NCBI GenBank assembly: GCA_035384565.1
Contig: DAOOIT010000007.1
Coordinates: forward strand, 62,001 to 126,000
Source: Planctomycetota bacterium
GTDB lineage: Bacteria; Planctomycetota; PUPC01; DSUN01
Direction of reading: 5' to 3'
Length of the DNA: 64,000 nucleotides
In this document: positions 58,796 to 64,000 of the stretch, one piece after another
Numbering within the stretch: position 1 is the stretch's first letter
Layout of the letters: every line of letters begins with the position of its first letter
Position numbers and translations under genes: made by a program
The notes under the pieces: generated by a model
The model's database searches: none
The model's input: the letters and a program-made list of their open reading frames with translations, nothing else
What the model was told of the DNA's origin: nothing

Positions 58796-60127
58796 TTAGC
58801 GCCTCTGGACGACCATGATCGCCTTCAGCGCATCCACGGCCCGCACGAGGGCAGTATCCACAAATTCCTTCTTCTCGCCCTCCTTACGGGCGTCGGGCTT
58901 CATCTCGCCCTCTTCGAGGGGAGGCTGGACCTCGGGCTTCGGCGGCTTCGCGCCGTTGTTGGTCTCGCTCACCCGCTCGTCGCGGAAGTGCTCGCTGAGG
59001 CCGAGTTCGTCTTCCACCGTCATCTTCACCTCGAGGTCGGGGTGAATGCCCCAGGGTTCGTTCTCCTTGGCGTCAATCTCGCGGTGGATCAGGCGGCCGG
59101 CGGGCGTGTAGTAGCGGGCCGTGGTGAGGCGCAGCTTGCAGCCGCCCTCGAGCGACAGGATGCTCTGCACGGAGGCCTTGCCGTAGGAGCGCTGGCCGAC
59201 GATGATCCCGCGATGGTGGTCCTGGATGGCGCCCGCCACGATCTCGGAGCCGCTGGCGCTGAAGTTCGACACCAGCACGGCCAGGGGGAAGTTCGGGAAG
59301 GTGCCCTCCTTCTGCGCGTCGAACTGGTGCGAGGTGTCGGGGCTGCGGCCCTTGGTGGACACGATGACGCCCTTCTCGATGAAGAGGTCGGCCACGCCCA
59401 CGGCGCTGTCGAGCAGGCCGCCGGGGTTGCGCCGCAGGTCCAGCACCATGGCCTGCATCCCATCGGCCAGCAGCTTCTTGACGGCCTGGGTCAGCTCGTC
59501 CACCGTGGTGCGCTGGAAGTTGTTGATGCGCACGTAGCCCACCTTGGCCCCGGGGTCCACCATCCGCACGGCGCGGACGCTCTTGACCTTGATGATGTCG
59601 CGCGTGATCGTGAGCGTCTCACGCTTGCCCGTGAGCTGGTGCACCACGGTGATGGTGACCTTGGTGCCCGGCTTGCCGCGCAGGCGCTTCACGGCGTCCA
59701 TCAAGGTCATGTTGTACGTGTTGTGTCCCTCGATCTCCACGATGCGGTCGCCGGGCAGGACGCCCGCCTTCATTGCCGGCGTGTCCTCGAGCGGCGTGAT
59801 CACGGTGAGGATGCGGTTCTGGTCAACCGTGATCTCGATGCCCAGGCCGCCGAACTCGCCCTCGGTGTCCACCTCGAGCTGCTCGACGTCCTCGCGGGTC
59901 ATGAACTGGCTGTAGGGGTCGAGCTCGGCGAGCATGCCCTTGAAGGCGCCGTAGAAGAGCTTCGAGTCGTCCACCGGCACCACGTAGTTGCGCTTCACCT
60001 GTTCGAGCACGGTGACAAAGGTCTTGAAGTTCGCGTAGCTCTCCTCGCGCTTCTCGGCGCCTGGCGCCACCTTGAGAACGAGGAGGAAGGCCACGAGCAC
60101 CAGCAGGACGATTTCGCGCGCGCGCAT
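58796..60127 (-). CDS. ctpA: C-terminal processing peptidase, S41 family
   Basis: 443 residues from ATG 60127 (AGGAG 8 bases upstream), a start backed by the promoter at 60230-60258. N-terminal membrane anchor or signal (AREIVLLVLVAFLLVLKV), a PDZ domain with FGGLGIEITVDQNRILTVI, then the S41 protease domain: catalytic Ser in VSNFSASGSEIVAGA and Lys in GQRSYGKASVQSI. CtpA-type proteases trim periplasmic or membrane proteins. The tail is Pro/Glu/Lys-rich. It is first in a six-gene operon whose other members are unrelated housekeeping and carbon genes. Confidence 0.92.
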   Translation of the reverse strand: MRAREIVLLVLVAFLLVLKVAPGAEKREESYANFKTFVTVLEQVKRNYVVPVDDSKLFYGAFKGMLAELDPYSQFMTREDVEQLEVDTEGEFGGLGIEITVDQNRILTVITPLEDTPAMKAGVLPGDRIVEIEGHNTYNMTLMDAVKRLRGKPGTKVTITVVHQLTGKRETLTITRDIIKVKSVRAVRMVDPGAKVGYVRINNFQRTTVDELTQAVKKLLADGMQAMVLDLRRNPGGLLDSAVGVADLFIEKGVIVSTKGRSPDTSHQFDAQKEGTFPNFPLAVLVSNFSASGSEIVAGAIQDHHRGIIVGQRSYGKASVQSILSLEGGCKLRLTTARYYTPAGRLIHREIDAKENEPWGIHPDLEVKMTVEDELGLSEHFRDERVSETNNGAKPPKPEVQPPLEEGEMKPDARKEGEKKEFVDTALVRAVDALKAIMVVQRR

Positions 60128-60229
60128 TCGTGCGCTCCTGATTTCCGGCGGATGGCTGCGATGCCACGGCTTATGGCCGCCGCCTGTGTACATGAGAAAC
60201 CCGGCGGCCAACGGTGGCCGCCCCGCGCC

Positions 60230-60258
60230 ATTATATGAGGTTGCGTGCGGGCGGTCAA
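60230..60258 (-). promoter_or_regulatory. Promoter for the ctpA-E2 operon
   Basis: Minus-strand TTGACC, 17 bases, perfect TATAAT. Start near 60223; leader of about 96 bases beginning with a GGCGGCCA/TGGCCGCC hairpin. Confidence 0.85.
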
Positions 60259-60308
60259 GGTTCGCGCGGAGCGCTGACCGGGGCAGCGGTTCAGGCCAGG
60301 CCCGGTCC

Positions 60309-60422
60309 CATGCTGTATCCCCCCCTGAGAGGAGAAGTGATTCAGCATGGCCGGAAGGCCGTGGAAGCCTCCGGATCGCCAAAGCGCCCATGCTGAATCA
60401 CCCGGGGGAGTGATACAGCATG
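60309..60422. repeat. Two CATGCTGTATCA-type hairpins, copy C
   Basis: Hairpin 1 pairs CATGCTGTATCC (60309-60320) with TGATTCAGCATG (60338-60349); hairpin 2 pairs CATGCTGAATCA (60389-60400) with TGATACAGCATG (60411-60422). The same core sits in the large repeats at 10763-10805 and 31401-31442. Confidence 0.75.
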
Positions 60423-60525
60423 AGGGACGCGGCCAGAAAGGCGGCGGATGCCCCAAACGCCATGCTCTGGGCGGCCGCGAGACCGCGGCAATGGGCGGGG
60501 CAGGCGGGGGCAGGGTATCGGAGCC

Positions 60526-60624
60526 GTCGGGCCTGTCGGCCTTGTCAGACCGGTTGGACTTGTCGGACTGGTCGGACTTGTCGGACTCTTCCGAGTTGTC
60601 CGAGGTGTCTGAATCGTTCGATTC
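60526..60624. repeat. 9-bp tandem array, consensus GTCGGACTT
   Basis: About eleven degenerate units in exact 9-base phase. One frame reads Leu-Ser-Asp repeats and the reverse reads Ser-Asp-Lys repeats, but no start/ribosome site or flanking domain supports a protein. Length-variable minisatellite likely. Confidence 0.75.
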
Positions 60625-60839
60625 GCGTCGGGGCTGAAGGGCTCGGCGGTCGGCAGGCTGCACGATCCCGTGCAGCCTGCTGCACGGCTTCGGCCAGCGG
60701 GCCAGGCGCAGAGCCACCGCCGCAATGGGGGCATGTTCGCATAACTATAGATTTGCCAGTTTCTTACGTCAGATCGGTCTTCGCAGAGCCTTCCGTGGCA
60801 CACAGGTTGCTTCTTAGACATCCGTCAACTCTGGGGAGA

Positions 60840-60968
60840 TTGACAAGTCGGCGTCAACGACAACAGGAGGAGGGCGTGAAACGGTTGTTACCACGCCGTG
60901 CCGCCCGTCCCCTCCCGTGGCGTGGGTAGCAATCGCTTGCCACTCCTGTTGCCACAACGCCGACCTCG
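60840..60968 (+). ncRNA. Candidate structured leader RNA with 17-codon frame
   Basis: Nested helices 60847-60854/60957-60964 and 60861-60869/60943-60951 are perfect. Inside, 60892-60897 can pair either with 60873-60878 or with 60919-60925, mutually exclusive. A 17-codon frame (60876-60929, MKRLLPRRAARPLPWRG) starts with GTG after AGGAGGAGGG, and the start codon lies in one of the alternative helices. A terminator-like hairpin follows at 60971-61011. The arrangement resembles an attenuator upstream of birA; no known RNA family is recognised and its promoter was not found. Confidence 0.4.
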
Positions 60969-60970
60969 AC

Positions 60971-61011
60971 AAGGCGAAAGGATCGCTGCCAGTGAGTGGT
61001 CCTTTCGCCTT
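60971..61011 (+). terminator. Terminator-like hairpin upstream of birA
   Basis: Perfect 12-bp stem AAGGCGAAAGGA/TCCTTTCGCCTT with a 17-base loop, then TCTATTAT. It ends whatever is transcribed across 60840-60968. Confidence 0.7.
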
Positions 61012-61038
61012 CTATTATGGCCCGCTCTTCGCCCCCAG

Positions 61039-61067
61039 TTGCGTGCCTGCGGCTGATCCGCTAGAAT
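61039..61067 (+). promoter_or_regulatory. Promoter for birA-manC-ruvX
   Basis: TTGCGT, 17 bases, TAGAAT, 43 bases upstream of ATG 61111, and downstream of the terminator hairpin. Confidence 0.65.
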
Positions 61068-61110
61068 CCCCGGCAGCAGGGCTGTTCCGCGCGAATCCGA
61101 GGGCCGCCGA

Positions 61111-61917
61111 ATGCTGGACGCTGAGGCGATTCGGGCATCGCTGGATAACGGGTGGGCGCAGGCCGAGCTGCGGGTGCTGGGCAGCGTGAGCTCCACCAGC
61201 GACATCGCGTGGGCCTGGGCCGACGCCGGGTGCGCGGAGGGCACCGCGGTGTTCGCCGAGGAGCAGGTGCAGGGCCGCGGCCGGTTCGGCAGGGCCTGGC
61301 TGAGTCCCAGGGGCCGGGGGCTCCTGATGTCGTTCGTGCTCCGGCCCGAGACGGGCGACATCGGCCCCGCGCACATCACGGCGTTGGCCGCGGTGGCCGT
61401 GGCGGAGGCCATCGAGGCCGAGGCGGGCCTTGCCGCGGGCATCCGCTGGCCGAACGACGTGGTGCTCGCCGGCCGCAAGGTGGCCGGCATCCTCACGGAG
61501 TGCCGCGGCGCCAGGGTGGCCCCGTGCGTCGTGGGCATCGGCATCAACGTGAACACGCTGCGCGGCGAGCTTCCCGAGGAGATCCGCCCGACGGCTACCA
61601 GCCTGGCGATCGAGGCCGGCAGGCCGTTCGCCCGCGAGGCGGTCGCAGGCGCGGTGTTGCGTCGCGTGGGCGTGCACTACCGCGAGGCGCTGGCGGGCCG
61701 CTGGGCCGGCGTCGCCGAGCAATGGGCGCGGCGGGCCGCCCTGCTGGGCCAGGCGGTCCGCGTGCAGACCCAGCGGAGCAGCCACGAGGGGCGCCTGGTC
61801 GCCAGCGACCCCCTGCTGGGCGTCGAGCTCGAGTTCCCCGGCGGCGAACGCCGGGCCTTCCGGGCCGAGGAGGCCCTCCGCGTGCTGCCGCTCGCCGCAG
61901 GCGCGGGTTCTGATTGA
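61111..61917 (+). CDS. birA: Biotin-[acetyl-CoA-carboxylase] ligase, monofunctional
   Basis: 268 residues. The catalytic domain shows SVSSTSDIAWAWADAG, the biotin/ATP loop QGRGRFGRAWLSPRGRG and IRWPNDVVLAGRKVAGIL, followed by VVGIGINVNT; a small C-terminal SH3-like domain ends it. It lacks the N-terminal helix-turn-helix of E. coli BirA, so it is a ligase without repressor function. It attaches biotin to carboxyl carrier proteins. Twelve bases upstream of manC. Confidence 0.93.
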   Translation: MLDAEAIRASLDNGWAQAELRVLGSVSSTSDIAWAWADAGCAEGTAVFAEEQVQGRGRFGRAWLSPRGRGLLMSFVLRPETGDIGPAHITALAAVAVAEAIEAEAGLAAGIRWPNDVVLAGRKVAGILTECRGARVAPCVVGIGINVNTLRGELPEEIRPTATSLAIEAGRPFAREAVAGAVLRRVGVHYREALAGRWAGVAEQWARRAALLGQAVRVQTQRSSHEGRLVASDPLLGVELEFPGGERRAFRAEEALRVLPLAAGAGSD

Positions 61918-61928
61918 AGGAGTGAGGC

Positions 61929-63011
61929 ATGCTCCACGCCGTCATCATGGCGGGCGGCAGCGGCAGGCGCTTCTGGCCCGAGAGCCGACGCAACCGCCCC
62001 AAGCAGGTGCTGCCCATCGTCGGCAGCCGCCCGATGATCGCTGAAACGCTGCGGCGCCTCGAGGGCCTGGTGCCCGTCGAGCGCACGACCATCGTCACCC
62101 ACGAGTCGCAGGCGGCCCCGATCCTCGAGTGCCTGGGCGTGGGGCCGTTGCCGCGCGTCCTCGCCGAGCCGTTCGGCCGGGACACTGCCGCCTGCATCGG
62201 GCTGGCCGCCGTGCACGTGCGGCGCGACGACCCCGACGGCATCATGCTCGCGATGCCGGCCGACCAGGTGATCGAGCCGGCCGCCCGGTTCCAAGAGGTG
62301 ATGCTCGCGGCGGCCGAGGTGGCGGCGGGCCAGGATGCCCTCGTCACCTGCGGCATCCGGCCGCGGCACCCCGCCACCGGCTATGGCTACATTCATCGCG
62401 GGGCGCGCGTGGCGGAGGCCCGAGGCATCCCGGTCTACGAGGTCCAGCGTTTCCGCGAGAAGCCGGCCCGAGCCGTGGCCGAGGAGTACCTGGCCTCGGG
62501 CGACTACTATTGGAACAGCGGCATCTTCTGCTGGCGCGCGAGCACGATCCTGGACGCCTTGCGGCGCTTCACGCCGCGGCTGCACGCGGCCCTCGAGCGC
62601 ATCGGGGGCGCCATCGCCACCCCCAACGCCGCCACCGTGCTGCGCGAGGCCTATGAGCCGCTCGAGCGCATCTCCATTGACTATGCGGTGCTCGAGCGCG
62701 CCGAGAAGATTCGCGTGATCGAGGCGGACTTCGAGTGGGCGGACGTTGGCTCGTGGGACTCCGTGCTTCGGCTCCGCGGCGCGGAGGCCGATGAGAACGG
62801 CAACATCCTCTCGGGCTGCTGCGCGGTGATTGACGTGGCCAACTCGCTCATCCTGGGAGATGCCGACCACCTGCTTGGCGTCGTGGGCCTCGAAGGCGTG
62901 GTGATCGTCCGCACGCCGGACGCCACGCTCGTCTGCTCGCGGCGCAGCGCCGAGGAGGTGAAGCAGCTCGTGGACGCCATCGAGAACAGGCGGCTCACCC
63001 GCTATCTCTAG
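61929..63011 (+). CDS. manC: Mannose-1-phosphate guanylyltransferase
   Basis: 360 residues. The nucleotidyltransferase signature is VIMAGGSGRRFWPESR with PKQVLPI, then EPFGRDTAACIGLAA, MPADQVIEP, YGYIHRG, EKPARAVAEEYL, YWNSGIFCWRAS and EWADVGSWDSVL. It makes GDP-mannose from mannose-1-phosphate and GTP. The C-terminal phosphomannose isomerase domain of bifunctional enzymes is absent. Supplies GDP-mannose (and GDP-fucose) for surface glycans. Operon with birA and ruvX. Confidence 0.92.
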   Translation: MLHAVIMAGGSGRRFWPESRRNRPKQVLPIVGSRPMIAETLRRLEGLVPVERTTIVTHESQAAPILECLGVGPLPRVLAEPFGRDTAACIGLAAVHVRRDDPDGIMLAMPADQVIEPAARFQEVMLAAAEVAAGQDALVTCGIRPRHPATGYGYIHRGARVAEARGIPVYEVQRFREKPARAVAEEYLASGDYYWNSGIFCWRASTILDALRRFTPRLHAALERIGGAIATPNAATVLREAYEPLERISIDYAVLERAEKIRVIEADFEWADVGSWDSVLRLRGAEADENGNILSGCCAVIDVANSLILGDADHLLGVVGLEGVVIVRTPDATLVCSRRSAEEVKQLVDAIENRRLTRYL

Positions 63012-63021
63012 GGACTTGAGT

Positions 63022-63444
63022 ATGCGCCTGCTGGGGATTGACTACGGCGACCGGCGCATCGGCCTGGCCATCGGCGACACCGACGTGGGGATCGCCATGG
63101 GCCTCCCCACGCTCGAGCGCCCCTCCCCCGCTACCGACGTCACCGAGCCCCTGCGACGCATCTGCCGCGAGCAGGGCATCCAGCGCATCATCGTCGGCTT
63201 GCCGGTGAACATGGACAGCACGCACGGCGAACGGGCGCGCCTGTCGCTCGCGTTCGTGCAGAGCCTGCGCAACGCCCTGGGGATCGAGGTGGAAGCGTAC
63301 GACGAGCGCCTGACCACCCAACAGGCCGACCGCGCGATGCTCGAGGGGAACCTCTCGCGGAAGAAGCGCCAGGCTCGCGTGGACCGCCTGGCCGCCCAGC
63401 TTCTGCTTCAGAGCTATCTCGATGCTATGCGGGGGCCGAAGTAG
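63022..63444 (+). CDS. ruvX: Putative pre-16S rRNA nuclease / Holliday-junction-resolvase-like YqgF
   Basis: 140 residues from ATG 63022. An RNase H fold with GIDYGDRRIGLAIGD, IIVGLPVNMDSTHGERA, YDERLTTQQADRAM and the terminal RVDRLAAQLLLQSYLD. YqgF processes the 5' end of 16S rRNA in E. coli and is essential in many bacteria. It lies 10 bases after manC; the last 20 bases overlap the convergent MFS gene. Confidence 0.92.
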   Translation: MRLLGIDYGDRRIGLAIGDTDVGIAMGLPTLERPSPATDVTEPLRRICREQGIQRIIVGLPVNMDSTHGERARLSLAFVQSLRNALGIEVEAYDERLTTQQADRAMLEGNLSRKKRQARVDRLAAQLLLQSYLDAMRGPK

Positions 63445-64000
63445 CCCGCTCGGCCCGCGAGGCGGCCAGGAAGGCCATGCCCAGCGCCAGCGGCGCCAGC
63501 AGACTCAACAGGGCCACGCGGTAGCCCGCCCAGTCGGCCATTGCCGCAAAGAGCGTGCAGCCGAACACCGAGAGCTTCTGCGTCACGCCGTAGAGGCCGA
63601 AGAACTCGCCCACCTGCTCGGGCGGCGCCACGTCGAGCACGAACTTGCGTCCCGCCACCCACACGCCGGCCAGCCCGCCGCTGCCGAAGACCAGGATCGT
63701 GGGGATCACCACCCACGGCTCGCGGGTCGCCGCGGCCACAACGATGCAGAGGCCCAGGCTGCCCGTGGCGGCCAGGAGCGCGCGTTTCGAGCCGAGGCGA
63801 TCGGTGAGCCATCCCATGCCCATCCCCAGCACGAACGCGCTCACGCTCATCCCCACCAGCACGCCCAGCGACCCCCTCTCGGTGTAGCCGGCCCCCTTCA
63901 TCAGATACGACCGCGTCCACATGATCAGCGCGTTCACCACGTCGGTGCACAGGAAGTTGCCGACGAAGAAACAGAGCACGGGGCGGACGTGCCAGAGCCG
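63425..64000 (-). CDS. MFS transporter, UMF1/Atg22-like (5' part outside window)
   Basis: The frame is open to the right edge, so the N-terminal half is missing. The visible roughly 190 residues hold five or six membrane helices: VRPVLCFFVGNFLCTDVVNA, GMSVSAFVLGMGMGWLTDRLG with the family loop TDRLGSKRAL, and PEQVGEFFGLYGVTQKLSV, the C-terminal signature of the Atg22/UMF1 branch of the major facilitator superfamily. Those proteins export amino acids or other small solutes; substrate unknown. Confidence 0.75.
   Translation of the reverse strand, partial: RLWHVRPVLCFFVGNFLCTDVVNALIMWTRSYLMKGAGYTERGSLGVLVGMSVSAFVLGMGMGWLTDRLGSKRALLAATGSLGLCIVVAAATREPWVVIPTILVFGSGGLAGVWVAGRKFVLDVAPPEQVGEFFGLYGVTQKLSVFGCTLFAAMADWAGYRVALLSLLAPLALGMAFLAASRAERATSAPA

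Larger units (their letters stand above)
60128..61110. other. Gene-poor region with repeats and a structured leader
   Basis: Contains the ctpA leader and promoter, two CATGCTGTATCA-type hairpins (60309-60422), a 9-bp tandem array (60526-60624), a structured RNA-like segment with a tiny frame (60840-60968), a terminator-like hairpin (60971-61011) and the birA promoter (61039-61067). No conventional gene is supported. Confidence 0.7.

Noticed and set aside
57998..60238. 746-codon plus-strand open frame opposite tsaD and ctpA
   Set aside because: Shadow of GC-rich codons on the real genes; no recognisable domain.
60616..60624. GTTCGATTC resembling a tRNA T-loop
   Set aside because: It is one unit boundary of the 9-bp array; no acceptor or anticodon arms. 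No tRNA or rRNA gene was found in the window.
60347..60637. Plus-strand frame with Leu-Ser-Asp repeats
   Set aside because: Created by the 9-bp array; it has no Shine-Dalgarno and its start lies in a hairpin repeat.

Overview
The window is high-GC bacterial chromosome, densely coding on both strands, with no rRNA, tRNA, CRISPR array or recognisable transposase. Gene content fits the Planctomycetota/PVC group: a DUF1844 protein, a DUF6785-type membrane protein, a DUF4838 glycosidase-like lipoprotein, paralogous exported proteins ending in a pseudopilin-like module, three uroporphyrinogen-decarboxylase-fold proteins and several xylose-isomerase-like TIM barrels. This is inference from families, since there is no marker RNA, and class is not assignable. 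Metabolism looks anaerobic or facultative and saccharolytic: class II (B12) ribonucleotide reductase, phosphate butyryltransferase and butyrate kinase, FmdE-like protein, B12-binding radical SAM protein, fuculokinase, xylose isomerase, KDPG aldolase, GH4 glycosidase and a PL10-like pectate lyase.

Layout. 87-7372 (minus) reads from one sigma70-like promoter: two paralogous exported proteins, acpS, fabG and an RDD membrane protein. 7606-17909 holds an M42 peptidase, a Ycf46-like AAA+ ATPase, rsfS, argS, a YqaA/DedA-like protein, a stand-alone ptb with a TIM-barrel partner, and an aminotransferase-cupin pair. 18050-31264 is mostly carbohydrate-related: amidohydrolase, PL10-like lyase, UroD-like protein, GH4 enzyme, lipoprotein, DUF6785 membrane protein, TSUP permease, FmdE, ArfB, a YwaF-like membrane protein and a 935-residue DUF4838 protein. 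31265-32350 is a gene-free block full of inverted repeats, before a glycine-rich RRM protein. 32800-44508 has the radical SAM protein, two UroD-like genes, nrdJ, an MBL hydrolase, a flavin reductase, fucK and xylA.

44736-53960 carries small proteins, a LeuA/homocitrate-synthase-like enzyme, a beta-helix protein with a TIM-barrel isomerase-like protein, and a ptb-buk gene fusion followed by an orphan ACT protein and a hydrolase. 53949-60127 is a compact six-gene minus-strand operon, ctpA-tsaD-larB-eda-nnrD-E2, behind a near-consensus promoter. 61111-63444 is birA-manC-ruvX, and an MFS transporter runs off the right edge.

Two things stand out beyond gene content. First, intergenic DNA is colonised by at least six families of self-complementary repeats that often supply stop codons or C-terminal codons of neighbouring genes; one sits inside argS. 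A roughly 380-bp repeat occurs in inverted copies at 10.6-10.95 kb and 31.26-31.64 kb. Second, promoters are easy to read (TTGACN, 16-18 bp, TANNNT) and let several starts be fixed, including a probable leaderless transcript and a probable CTG start. The most promising unexplained segment is 60840-61012, a structured leader with mutually exclusive helices, a 17-codon reading frame behind a strong Shine-Dalgarno and a terminator-like hairpin.
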